Origin: CAZWVI01 sp964637165
Lineage (GTDB): Bacteria; Planctomycetota; UBA1135
Assembly: GCA_964637165.1 (NCBI GenBank)
Contig: CAZWVI010000029.1
Span: forward strand, 1-20,736
DNA: 20,736 nucleotides
Direction of reading: 5' to 3'
Made by a program: the position numbers and the translations under genes
Notes under the pieces: model-generated
Seen by the model: only the letters and a program-made list of their open reading frames with translations
The model's database searches: none
What the model was told of the DNA's origin: nothing
Shown here: positions 7,878 to 15,866 of the stretch, piece by piece
How positions within the stretch are numbered: the first letter of the stretch is position 1
Layout: each line of letters starts with the position of its first letter

Positions 7878-8237
7878 GTGAAAAAATCATCCGATCAACG
7901 AATTGCTGAAATGACCTTTGCTGCTGTGTACCCACACTATGTGGCAAAGGTAGAAAAGAAGGGACGCACTAAGGAAGAGCTTCATCAAGTAATGGAGTGG
8001 TTAACGGGATTTGATGAAAAGCAATTGCAAAAACAAATTGACTGTGGAAATACATTTGCCCAGTTTTTTGATGAGGCTAGCATTCATCCAAATGCAAAAC
8101 TGATAACAGGAGTAATTTGTGGCTACCGTGTGGAGGAGATAGAAAACCCCCTGACCCAAAAGGCTAGGTATCTCGATAAGCGAATTGATGAACTAGCCAG
8201 AGGTCGCAAGATGGAAAAAATATTGCGCGGCCCATAG
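7878..8237 (+). CDS. DUF2200 family protein
   Basis: The 119-residue product matches, from memory of the family, the DUF2200 pattern along its whole length: F-A-A-V-Y-P-H-Y near residue 14, KVEKKGRTKEELHQVMEWLTG, F-x-x-F-F-x-E-A, then ICGYRVEEIENPL and YLDKRIDELARG followed by K-x-M-E-K-I-L at the end. The usual length is about 110-120 residues, so it is intact. The function of this cytoplasmic family is unknown. It starts with GTG directly after the stop of the preceding 59-codon gene. The GTG at 7878 gives the family-typical N-terminus. Confidence 0.8.
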   Translation: MKKSSDQRIAEMTFAAVYPHYVAKVEKKGRTKEELHQVMEWLTGFDEKQLQKQIDCGNTFAQFFDEASIHPNAKLITGVICGYRVEEIENPLTQKARYLDKRIDELARGRKMEKILRGP

Positions 8238-8504
8238 TTACGCAGCAAGATTATGTATGTGCTTTTATTTCAATAGTAGCCGAAGTTGATGGAGCTGGTT
8301 CCAAATGCACCAAAAAAACCATCAAGGCATTATCAAATATCATGATTTATTTAACAGCGTGTAACAATTTATTCCATGCACAGGAGAATATGCTAAAAGT
8401 GCCGCGCAGGATTTGTAAAATAAGCCGAGTTGGGTGCTTGCTGCAGATTACTCCCAAGTGATGCAATCTGCTAAATGGTCGCGCAACATGTAGCGATAAA
8501 TACG
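8238..8504. other. Non-coding stretch with a weak attC-like inverted pair
   Basis: No gene is visible. TAACAATTTATT (around 8362-8375) and AAATAAGCCGAGTTGGGT (around 8418-8436) share complementary segments (AAC/GTT and TTATT/AATAA) about 70 nt apart, a size and layout like integron attC sites. The core heptamers match the consensus only partly, so this is weak. Confidence 0.25.
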
Positions 8505-8696
8505 ATGAAGAAAAAACAAATACAATCAAAAGATAAAAACAAGATCGAGAGCAAAGAAATGGCCGCGTGTGTTTCATCCGGCGCCGCTCTTGGTACGGCT
8601 TTTGGTGTAGCGTTTAATCAAATTGGCGTTGGTGTTGCCATCGGAGTTGCTATCGGTGTAGCAGTTGGCCGAAGTCGAGAATCAAAGAATGAATAA
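8505..8696 (+). CDS. Small glycine-zipper membrane protein
   Basis: The 63-residue product has a Lys-rich polar N-terminus (about 20 residues) and a run of Gly/Ala/Val repeats with G-x-x-x-G spacing (GAALGTAFGVAF, then GVGVAIGVAIGVAVG), ending in a short charged tail. This is the pattern of small glycine-zipper proteins that insert in membranes as packed helices. The frame is open ten codons further upstream, to ATG 8475, but ATG 8505 gives a natural Lys-rich start. No Shine-Dalgarno site is evident. The role is unknown; toxin-like, bacteriocin-like and structural roles are all possible for such peptides. Confidence 0.6.
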   Translation: MKKKQIQSKDKNKIESKEMAACVSSGAALGTAFGVAFNQIGVGVAIGVAIGVAVGRSRESKNE

Positions 8697-8711
8697 AGCG
8701 CCAGCAGGTTA

Positions 8712-9146
8712 GTGATTCAGTCATCTAAATCTACACTAGTAAAGCTAGCCGCTATTGGTTGGTATGTCGGGGTAATGGTGCTCGGCCTAAAAAGCACCAC
8801 CCTGTTTATCGAATTTCGACAAAGCGGCCTTGCAGATTCCAGGCTTGCAAGCGCGGTGGTAGTGGGAGTGTTGCTAGGCTTGCTCAAGGAAAGATATCTC
8901 TTTTCTAGGGTTTGCAAACGAAACTTGATGCGCATTCAATCATTGGCGGAACCCAAGGTCTGGCAATTTTTCAGGTTTCGACTTTTCTTTTTGATTGGCA
9001 CAATGGTTTTGCTGAGCAATTATCTTCTGATGATCAGCGAAAAATTAATTATTGGAAAAATAGCCCTAGCGGTAATCGAAGAGTCGGTGGCGATAGCATT
9101 GTTAATTAGTAGTCGTCAATTTTGGAAAGCAAATGAACTTGCTTAG
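8712..9146 (+). CDS. Multi-pass membrane protein, function unknown
   Basis: The 144-residue product has about four hydrophobic segments: residues 12-30, 43-60, 92-110 and 115-132. A basic stretch (KERYLFSRVCKRNLMRI) sits between the second and third, and should face the cytoplasm. It starts at GTG 8712, with AGCAGG 4-5 nt upstream, and lies 15 bp after the glycine-zipper gene, so the two are probably cotranscribed. Composition is that of a normal integral membrane protein. I do not recognise a named family. Confidence 0.6.
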   Translation: MIQSSKSTLVKLAAIGWYVGVMVLGLKSTTLFIEFRQSGLADSRLASAVVVGVLLGLLKERYLFSRVCKRNLMRIQSLAEPKVWQFFRFRLFFLIGTMVLLSNYLLMISEKLIIGKIALAVIEESVAIALLISSRQFWKANELA

Positions 9147-9170
9147 GACGTTCTATTAATTGACCACTTA

Positions 9171-9332
9171 ATGGATTTGTGTCGCAAGCTTTTATGGATT
9201 GATGGGCTAGGTGCAGCAGTGGCTGGGGTCGTAGTACTTCTTGCGATAAATTGGCTAGAGGAATGGACCCTAATTCCTCGGGACATTTTATGTCTAATGA
9301 TGGTGCATAGGGAATACATCTCAACAAGTTGA
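9171..9332 (+). pseudogene. Probable 5' fragment of a membrane-protein gene
   Basis: ATG 9171 opens a 53-codon frame. It begins with a basic start and a hydrophobic helix (WIDGLGAAVAGVVVLLAINW), then EEWTLIPRDILCLMMV, after which the protein character is lost (HREYISTS) before TGA 9330-9332. A short cytoplasmic N-terminus, one helix, an amphipathic link and the start of a second helix suggest the front of a longer multi-pass protein cut off near 9305. It follows the previous membrane-protein gene by 24 bp. It could also be a genuine single-pass small protein. Confidence 0.4.
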
Positions 9333-9505
9333 AAAATGAACTACAAAAGCCATATGACCTTGCTGGGATTGCTCTCACTCACATTGCAACTAAAAGATTG
9401 GCCTTTGGCGGACTTGCTCTGGTAAATGAACACTGTCTGGGAGGAGCGGCATTTTCCGCCCATGCCAACGATGAGGTCGCCCAAAAATTAGTCGAACTTA
9501 TCTAA
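9311..9505 (+). pseudogene. Coding-like fragment with no clear start
   Basis: After a TAG at 9308-9310, one frame is open to TAA 9503-9505. From TTG 9329 it gives 58 residues with ordinary protein composition, including KPYDLAGIALTHIATKRLAF, GGLALVNEHCLGGAAF and NDEVAQKLVELI. It has no ATG start and follows the truncated membrane-protein frame directly, so it looks like the 3' end of a different gene joined to it by deletion. The family is not recognised. It might instead be translated as a small protein from TTG 9329. Confidence 0.35.
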
Positions 9506-9577
9506 GCACTTTATGTAGTTAGAAAAAACTGCAGTTTGGTATATTGGGGGCACCATGAATGCACCCGAGAATTTATT

Positions 9578-11053
9578 GTGACCGAAGTCCTACTCATTAC
9601 CTTAATCCTGCTGGCGATAGCGACTATCCTCGTCGTATTGAAAAAAGATATTTACGTTGATGTCTCGCCTCAGTTGAATGAGCTTGAAGATCGTATAAAA
9701 GACGAATTGCAGCGGAATAGAAAAGAACTGAATGACCTATCTGATAAAAACAGGCAAGAGCTGACAAAATCGTTTTCCGGTCTTGAGGAAAAATTAGCCA
9801 AAAGTAATGAAAAAACTAATAATTTGCTGGATAAGAAATTTGATCAGCAAAGTAATATCCAAAAAGACTTTAATAATCAACTTAACGAGAAGCAGAAAGA
9901 AATTCGGGGTGAATTAGAAAAGTCCTTAAAATCATTCGATGATAAATTCTCTAAAAATATCCAAGAACTGAACAAGTTATTTAAAGAGAAGTTTGATGAT
10001 TTTGGACGGCAGCAAATTCAATCGAACAAGCAATCAACTGAGCACATTAAGAGCATTCAAGAAACTATTGAAAAGCAATTAAAGCTGATCAGAGAGGATA
10101 ACGATAAGCAGCTTGGGGAAATGCGAAAGACTGTTGATGAGAAACTTCAAACGACCCTTGAGAAACGCTTAGGAGAATCGTTTAAGCTGGTGAGCGATCG
10201 GTTGGAGCTTGTGCATAAAGGTCTAGGAGAAATGCAAACCATTGCCACTGGCGTGGGCGATTTGAAGAAAGTGTTGTCCAATGTGAAGACTAGAGGCATT
10301 CTAGGAGAGTATCAGCTAGAAGCAATATTGGAGCAGATGCTTGCACCCGACCAATACTCAAAGAATGTGGCGACCAAAAAAGGCAGCCAGGCTCATGTGG
10401 AATTTGCGATTAAATTGCCGGGTAATGAAAAAAAGAAAGAAATATGGATTCCTGTGGATTCAAAATTCCCTATCGAAGATTACAACAGATTGTTGGACGC
10501 GTTTGATGTTGGCGACAAGGCGCAAATAGACGTCTCCCAAAAGGCCTTGAGTAGGGCAATTGAAAGCTTTGCGAAAGACATTAGCCAAAAGTACATAGAT
10601 CCACCTCACACAACCGACTTCGCCATAATGTTCCTACCAGTGGAGGGCCTTTATGCTGAAGTCCTTAGACACCCTCAGTTGTTTGAATTGCTTCAAAATA
10701 AATATAAAATAACCGTAACTGGGCCAACTACATTGTCAGCATTTTTGAGTAGCTTGCAGATGGGATTCAGAACACTGGCTGTGCAGAAAAGAAGCAGCGA
10801 GGTGTGGAACGTGTTGAAGGCAGTCAAGGCCGAGTTCGAGACATTCTCAGGTGTATTTGATAAAGTTCAAAAACAACTTAGTACTGCATCTGGTACCCTT
10901 GAAACTCTCCGCAGTACTCGGTCAAATGTCTTGGAGAGAAGGTTACAAGCTGTTGAATCTCTTAAATCAGAAACTCAAACGAAAATCCTCGACCATGGAA
11001 GCTTCCAAATTGGGGAAGCTCCATCGGATAGTGATATAGAGCCGGATAGTTAA
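9578..11053 (+). CDS. rmuC: DNA recombination protein RmuC
   Basis: The 491-residue product has an N-terminal membrane helix (about residues 3-22), a long Lys/Glu/Gln-rich coiled coil (about 30-215) and the C-terminal RmuC domain: RGILGEYQLEAILEQML, VDSKFPIEDY, FLPVEGLYAEVLRHPQL, then GPTTLSAFLSSLQMGFRTLA. RmuC proteins are predicted nuclease-like factors that limit inverted-repeat recombination. The frame is open to TTG 9536, but GTG 9578 places the membrane helix at the N-terminus, as is usual. A 9-codon ORF (ATG 9555) ends with a TGA overlapping this GTG, which could couple translation. The gene is clearly richer in A+T and Lys than the propeller, peptidase and helicase genes, suggesting a different origin. 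Confidence 0.9.
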   Translation: MTEVLLITLILLAIATILVVLKKDIYVDVSPQLNELEDRIKDELQRNRKELNDLSDKNRQELTKSFSGLEEKLAKSNEKTNNLLDKKFDQQSNIQKDFNNQLNEKQKEIRGELEKSLKSFDDKFSKNIQELNKLFKEKFDDFGRQQIQSNKQSTEHIKSIQETIEKQLKLIREDNDKQLGEMRKTVDEKLQTTLEKRLGESFKLVSDRLELVHKGLGEMQTIATGVGDLKKVLSNVKTRGILGEYQLEAILEQMLAPDQYSKNVATKKGSQAHVEFAIKLPGNEKKKEIWIPVDSKFPIEDYNRLLDAFDVGDKAQIDVSQKALSRAIESFAKDISQKYIDPPHTTDFAIMFLPVEGLYAEVLRHPQLFELLQNKYKITVTGPTTLSAFLSSLQMGFRTLAVQKRSSEVWNVLKAVKAEFETFSGVFDKVQKQLSTASGTLETLRSTRSNVLERRLQAVESLKSETQTKILDHGSFQIGEAPSDSDIEPDS

Positions 11054-11062
11054 TAGCCCCAC

Positions 11063-11077
11063 TCGCCAACTTGGCGA
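11063..11077. promoter_or_regulatory. 15-bp palindrome upstream of the M3 peptidase gene
   Basis: TCGCCAA-C-TTGGCGA is a perfect inverted repeat. It lies 9 nt after the rmuC stop and immediately before the TAGAAT box at 11079-11084, a position typical of an operator overlapping a promoter. The GC-rich stem without a T run makes a terminator less likely. Confidence 0.4.
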
Positions 11078-11078
11078 C

Positions 11079-11084
11079 TAGAAT
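11079..11084 (+). promoter_or_regulatory. -10-like box (TAGAAT) for a probable leaderless start
   Basis: TAGAAT ends 6 nt before the ATG at 11091, so transcription from it would start at or next to the start codon. No Shine-Dalgarno site is present, which agrees with a leaderless mRNA. No good -35 match is seen at the usual distance. Confidence 0.4.
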
Positions 11085-11090
11085 CTGGCT

Positions 11091-13178
11091 ATGAACCTAC
11101 GCATCCCTACCCTTCTCATGCTCGGTATGCTGGCCGCTTGTGCTTCGAGCGATGGCCGTACATTTCAGCAAATTAGCTCAAATGCCGCGTCCCACAATCT
11201 GGTCTTGGCGCAACCAGTGTTTGAGCAAAGCACCGATGAGTTGGTCGCGACCGTTGATCAAGTGCTGGCCGAAGCGAATTCCGCACTAGATGGAATCGCG
11301 GCCCAGGCTGCGGCCTCGGCTACATTTGCGAGTACATTTGCTGCAATTGATTCGGCACTCTACCCAGTGATGACGACCATGAATCGTTACTGGTTGATGA
11401 AGGAGACTCGTCAAAGTGCGGATTTCCGCATGGCTTGCGCCGAACAAGTGCAACGACTGTCAGAATGGGGGGTTTCAGTTGAATATCGAGAGGACCTTTA
11501 TCAAATCTGCAAAACTGTTTCTCAATATATTGCTCACGGTGCATTGCCGAATCCGCAAGGAGAAGACGCGAAATTAATGGCAGATGCAATGCTTGATTAT
11601 CGCCGCGCAGGCTTTGATTTGAGTGTTGATGTGCGCAAACAAGTCGCAGATCTTAAAAACCAATTGTCGAAATTAGAGTCTGATTTTGATGGCAATATAA
11701 CGAAGGCTGAAGTGGTTCTTGAGTTCTCTGTGAATGAACTGCCGGGAGTGCCAGAGTCATTTTTGAAGGCCAGCAAAACTGCGGCGGGGAAGCACCGAGT
11801 GCGCGCCACAGTTACTCCCGATTACATGGCGGTCATGGAGAACTGTTCCAGCGAGAGCACACGCAAGAAATTAAATACCGCGCGTTACTCAGCAGCGATG
11901 GAAGAAAATAGCCCAATCCTGAACCAAATTGTCGATATCCGCCGTGAAATCGCCGGATTACTGGGATACGCAACTTGGGCAGATTACAAAATTGAACCAA
12001 AGATGGCCAGCACCGGTCGTGGCGCGCTTGATTTCGTTGAAGGATTAACTGCCGGCTTGCAACCAAAGTTTGATGCAGAAGTTGCCGAACTCGCTATTTT
12101 GAAGTCCGCGGAAACTGGAAGTACCTATGCCCAAATTAATTGGTGGGACTTCCGTTATTACCAAAATCAATTAATGAAAGATAAATTCAATGTTGATTCT
12201 GAAGAATTGCGCAACTATTTCCCATTGAATGATGTAATCGCAGGAATGTTTGACGTATATCAACACATTTTCGATTTGCGTTTCACTCAAGTTGAGCCAG
12301 ATTACAAATGGGTGGATGATCTTCAACTATGGGTAGTCGAAGATGCCAGTACTGGCGAAGCAATGGGAATGTTCTACTTGGATTTATTCCCGCGAACAGG
12401 AAAGTACAATCACTTTGCTCAATTCGACATCATTGGCGGAAAACAACTTGATAATGGTCGTTACCAACGGCCGGTTGCCGCACTGGTTTGCAATTTCACT
12501 CCTGGTGTAGGTGATGAACCTGCCTTAATGAACCACGGCGAAGTTGAAACGATTTTCCACGAGTTTGGTCATGCGATGCATACGATTCTTACTCGCGCTA
12601 AGTATCAAGTGTTTAGTGGAGCCAACGTGCCGCGAGATTTCGTCGAAGCACCATCACAAATGTTTGAAGCGTGGGCGTGGGATCCAACCGTGTTGCAAAA
12701 TTTCGCGATTGATTGGCGCGATGGCAAGAGCGTGATTCCGGTCGAAACCTTAAACAACATGAAGCAGGCCAAGTTGGCCACAGTCGGTATCTTTTACCGC
12801 CGTCAAATGGCTTTGGCCTTGGCTGATTTGCGCATCCATGTATCTGAAGCAGGTGCCGATGCTGGTGAAGTGTGCAATGCGGCCAATGCCGAAGCACTGT
12901 TCACGCCTCCGGCGAATACAAATTTCGCTGCCTACTGGGGGCACCTCACTGGTTACGATGCCGGCTATTATGGTTACGGCTGGGCCGATTCAATTGCTGC
13001 CGACATGGCAACTGTATTTGAAAATGCTCCCGATCGCTTTTTGGATAAAGAAGTGGGCATGCGTTTACGCAATGAAATTTACTCAGTAGGCGGCAGCCGC
13101 CCGGTGCAAGAGTCGATTAAAAACTTTTTGCAACGAGCACCATCAAACGCCGCCTTCTTGAAGACCGTCGGCCTTTAG
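11091..13178 (+). CDS. M3 family zinc metallopeptidase, lipoprotein
   Basis: The 695-residue product starts with a short lipoprotein signal (lipobox LAAC, Cys17), so it should be anchored in the cell envelope. The rest is the M3 (thimet oligopeptidase/Dcp-like) alpha-helical fold. The zinc site HEFGH is at residues 490-494, the third ligand is Glu519 in DFVEAPSQMFEAW, and the substrate-contacting GYDAGYYGYGWAD is near 622-634. Length fits peptidyl-dipeptidase or oligopeptidase A-like members (about 680). It would degrade short peptides, here probably outside the cytoplasm because of the lipobox, which is less usual for the family but known. It ends in a 4-bp convergent overlap with the helicase gene. 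Confidence 0.93.
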   Translation: MNLRIPTLLMLGMLAACASSDGRTFQQISSNAASHNLVLAQPVFEQSTDELVATVDQVLAEANSALDGIAAQAAASATFASTFAAIDSALYPVMTTMNRYWLMKETRQSADFRMACAEQVQRLSEWGVSVEYREDLYQICKTVSQYIAHGALPNPQGEDAKLMADAMLDYRRAGFDLSVDVRKQVADLKNQLSKLESDFDGNITKAEVVLEFSVNELPGVPESFLKASKTAAGKHRVRATVTPDYMAVMENCSSESTRKKLNTARYSAAMEENSPILNQIVDIRREIAGLLGYATWADYKIEPKMASTGRGALDFVEGLTAGLQPKFDAEVAELAILKSAETGSTYAQINWWDFRYYQNQLMKDKFNVDSEELRNYFPLNDVIAGMFDVYQHIFDLRFTQVEPDYKWVDDLQLWVVEDASTGEAMGMFYLDLFPRTGKYNHFAQFDIIGGKQLDNGRYQRPVAALVCNFTPGVGDEPALMNHGEVETIFHEFGHAMHTILTRAKYQVFSGANVPRDFVEAPSQMFEAWAWDPTVLQNFAIDWRDGKSVIPVETLNNMKQAKLATVGIFYRRQMALALADLRIHVSEAGADAGEVCNAANAEALFTPPANTNFAAYWGHLTGYDAGYYGYGWADSIAADMATVFENAPDRFLDKEVGMRLRNEIYSVGGSRPVQESIKNFLQRAPSNAAFLKTVGL

Positions 13179-15109
13179 TCTTCGGCGTTTTCAATCTCTA
13201 GCCAGAAGCGTGACTTGTCGCGCAGTTCGCGCTTGCCAAAGCGAGCGCGTTCGCCGGCGCAGGTGATGGTCAAATGACGTTGGGCGCGAGTTATCCCCAC
13301 GTACATTAAACGTCGTTCTTCATCGATATTATTTTCCTCAATCGAACGAGCGTGCGGGATAATTCCATCTTCACAACCGACAAGATAAACGCGCGAAAAT
13401 TCCAATCCCTTAGCTGCGTGCAAAGTCATTAAAGTAACTTTATCTGAGCTTGCGTCATCATCAGTTTCCTTATCGTTGGCGGCGTTTAAGGCCAACTCTT
13501 CTAAAAAGGAACCAATGCTGGAGTTTGCTTTACGCCGCGAGTGGTTCTCAGCGAAATTGAAAATCTCCTCGACCCCAGCCCAACGCGCCATGCGCGCCTC
13601 TTTATCCGGATAGCATCGTTCAACTTCGGCCCTGTAGCCGACGGCATTGACCAATGATTTTAAAAAGCCAACTAAATCCCCGCGGCCACCTTGTTTGCCT
13701 CTTTCGGTAAGCATGTTTAGTAAATCAACTACGGCCTTGGCTCCGGCCGCAGGCACGCCCTCGATTTTGTCCGCCTGACGAAAAGCGTTATTCGCCGAAA
13801 CACCGTTATTCGTGGCCCATTCAACGATTCGATCGATTGTAGTTTTTCCAACTCCACGCGGCGGACAATTGATAATCCGCAATAATGCCGTTTCGTCTTC
13901 GGGATTAACAATCAACTTCAGGTAAGCCAAGATGTCGCGCACTTCTTTACGGTCAAAGAAGGACATTCCGCCGACTAGTCGATAAGGGATATCCGCTGCG
14001 CGTAACCGAGCCTCAAAAACTCTTGGTTGTTGGGCGGTGCGAAACAAAATAGCGTAGTCGGACCAAGTTGATTCTTCGCGACGAACTTGAAATTGAATTT
14101 CCGAACAAATGAAGTCGGCTTCATCTTCTTCATCACGCATTTCCATCATGAAAATTTCTTCACCATCGCCAATGTGGGAAATTAATTCCTTGGGGTGGCG
14201 ATTGAAGTTGTTGATAATCACTTTGTTCGCGGCATCGAGAATTTGCTTAGTGGAGCGATAGTTGGTTTCAAGCCGCACAACTTTTGCTCCCTTGAAATCT
14301 TTATCAAAGTTGAGGATTTTTTTAACGTCAGCTCCGCGCCACGAATAAATTGATTGGTCATCGTCCCCAACTACACATAAGTTGCGGTGTTGCCTAGCAA
14401 TTAATTTAACCGCCTCGTATTGGGGGCCGTTGGTGTCCTGGTATTCATCGACCATGACATATTGGTAGCGGTCGCGGAATTGTTGCAAGACATCTTTGTT
14501 TTCTTTCAACAAGCGCACCATGAAAATTAATAAATCATCAAAATCCAACAATTTTTGGCGTCGCAAATTTTCCTCGTAACGCGCATAAACCTCGGCAATC
14601 ATATTTTCGTCACCCGTCGTGCGTGCAGCATACGCATCAGGGCTTTCGAGTTGGTTTTTTAACAAGCTAATTCGCGATTGCACTTTCCCCGGGTGCAGCA
14701 CTTTCTCCGGAATCCGCAAATCGCGCATCGCATTTTTTACCTGAGTTTGCTGGTCGGCCGCGTCACAAATCGTAAACCACTTGGGTAAATCAAGGCGCGC
14801 GGCATGGTTTCGCAACGAGCGGCAACAAAAGGAGTGGAAGGTGCCAACGGTCAGTTCGTCGGCGCATTCGGCCCCGACCAGCTCTGCGATACGCGCACGC
14901 ATTTCGGCAGCAGCCTTGTTGGTGAAAGTCATCGCCAAAATATTGTGTGGGTTAATGCCCTCGGCCAACATATGCGCCATGCGGTAAGTAATGGTGCGGG
15001 TTTTGCCGGTTCCAGCGCCCGCCAAAACCAACAGCGGCCCCTCAATAGTTGAGGCGGCATCGAACTGGGGGGCATTTAAGCCATCTAGAATTGAGGGGGC
15101 GGACTTCAC
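13175..15109 (-). CDS. UvrD/Rep-family DNA helicase (PcrA-like)
   Basis: The 644-residue product is a superfamily 1A, 3'-5' helicase used in repair and replication restart. It shows a Walker A GAGTGKT (about residues 31-37), TFTNKAAAEMRAR, the Walker B VDEYQDTN, GDDDQSIYSWRGAD, LETNYRST, TLHAAKGLEF and the motif VI stretch EERRLMYVGITRAQRH. It is a little shorter than typical PcrA/UvrD (about 720-750): the C-terminal tail ends shortly after motif VI, as in Rep-like proteins. The frame is open to TTG 15163, but GTG 15109 puts SILDGLNAPQ a few residues from the start, as in homologues. It is transcribed divergently from the DUF3137-like gene and convergently with the M3 peptidase gene. Confidence 0.93.
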   Translation of the reverse strand: MKSAPSILDGLNAPQFDAASTIEGPLLVLAGAGTGKTRTITYRMAHMLAEGINPHNILAMTFTNKAAAEMRARIAELVGAECADELTVGTFHSFCCRSLRNHAARLDLPKWFTICDAADQQTQVKNAMRDLRIPEKVLHPGKVQSRISLLKNQLESPDAYAARTTGDENMIAEVYARYEENLRRQKLLDFDDLLIFMVRLLKENKDVLQQFRDRYQYVMVDEYQDTNGPQYEAVKLIARQHRNLCVVGDDDQSIYSWRGADVKKILNFDKDFKGAKVVRLETNYRSTKQILDAANKVIINNFNRHPKELISHIGDGEEIFMMEMRDEEDEADFICSEIQFQVRREESTWSDYAILFRTAQQPRVFEARLRAADIPYRLVGGMSFFDRKEVRDILAYLKLIVNPEDETALLRIINCPPRGVGKTTIDRIVEWATNNGVSANNAFRQADKIEGVPAAGAKAVVDLLNMLTERGKQGGRGDLVGFLKSLVNAVGYRAEVERCYPDKEARMARWAGVEEIFNFAENHSRRKANSSIGSFLEELALNAANDKETDDDASSDKVTLMTLHAAKGLEFSRVYLVGCEDGIIPHARSIEENNIDEERRLMYVGITRAQRHLTITCAGERARFGKRELRDKSRFWLEIENAED

Positions 15110-15184
15110 GAAGGAATGAGCATAACGAATGTTCGGACTTGATAGAATCCCTTGGCTAAGCAATTGCTTAACTTTCTAAATAAA
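15110..15184. promoter_or_regulatory. Divergent promoter region between helicase and DUF3137-like genes
   Basis: The 75-bp gap must hold promoters for both directions. On the plus strand TAGAAT (15143-15148) is a candidate -10 for the rightward gene; initiation about 7 nt later fits the ATG at 15185 with a short leader, and would exclude the upstream TTG at 15152 as start. No clear -35 is seen. Confidence 0.35.
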
Positions 15185-15853
15185 ATGCCACCACTGTTAA
15201 TAATCGCCATCCTTGCGCTAATTGGAGTAGTAATTTACTACTCTTGGCTAGCCGCAAAAAAACGCCGCGAAGCTTTTCAGGCTTGGAGCAAGTCGCATGG
15301 CTGGACCTATATTCCGCAACGCGACCGCGAGGCGTATCATCGTTATGGCTTCTTGAATAAGCTAAACCAGGGCTCAAATCGTTATGCAATGGACCGCCTA
15401 ATCGGCGAGTGGCAAGGCCGCCGGGCCGAAGGCTTCACTTTCCACTTCGAAACTTATTCAACTGACTCCAAGGGCAACCGTCAAACTCATCACCACTATT
15501 TCGGTGTGGTTTTAATTCAAATTGGCCGCGAGTTTTCAGAGCTGCGTATTCACCCTGAGGGATTCTTCGCAAAAGTGGGACAGTTTTTTGGATATGACGA
15601 TATAGATTTTGAGTCGATTGAATTTTCGAAAAAATTTAGCGTGCGCAGTGATGACAAAAAATTGGCCTATGATTTTTGCAATACGGGAATGATGGAGTAT
15701 TTATTGCAACACCCTAAAACAGCACTTGAATTGGAAGGGGCAACTTTGGCCATTTTCGATTCCGGTAGGTTGGATCCAGATGAGATCGAGCCCTACCTCA
15801 ACCACCTTTCTCAAATTCGCGCATTAATGCCCGAATACTTGTTCCGCGACTAG
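15185..15853 (+). CDS. Membrane-anchored DUF3137-like protein
   Basis: The 222-residue product has one N-terminal membrane helix (PPLLIIAILALIGVVIYYSW) followed by a basic stretch (KKRREAFQAW) and a soluble domain. The domain contains WTYIPQRDRE, GEWQGRRAEGFTFHFETYS and a THHHYFGVVL strand, then acidic helices. This layout resembles DUF3137-type proteins, which are often found next to lemA, and lemA indeed starts 13 bp downstream. The function is unknown. The frame is open to TTG 15152, but ATG 15185 is preferred because the helix then lies at the very N-terminus. The family assignment is from memory and moderate. Confidence 0.6.
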   Translation: MPPLLIIAILALIGVVIYYSWLAAKKRREAFQAWSKSHGWTYIPQRDREAYHRYGFLNKLNQGSNRYAMDRLIGEWQGRRAEGFTFHFETYSTDSKGNRQTHHHYFGVVLIQIGREFSELRIHPEGFFAKVGQFFGYDDIDFESIEFSKKFSVRSDDKKLAYDFCNTGMMEYLLQHPKTALELEGATLAIFDSGRLDPDEIEPYLNHLSQIRALMPEYLFRD

Positions 15854-15866
15854 CGTAGTAAATAAC

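Noticed and set aside
8362..8436. A definite integron attC site
   Set aside because: Only AAC/GTT and an A+T-rich 5-bp pair match; the core heptamer at the left end does not fit the consensus and no integrase is present. Kept only as a weak possibility.
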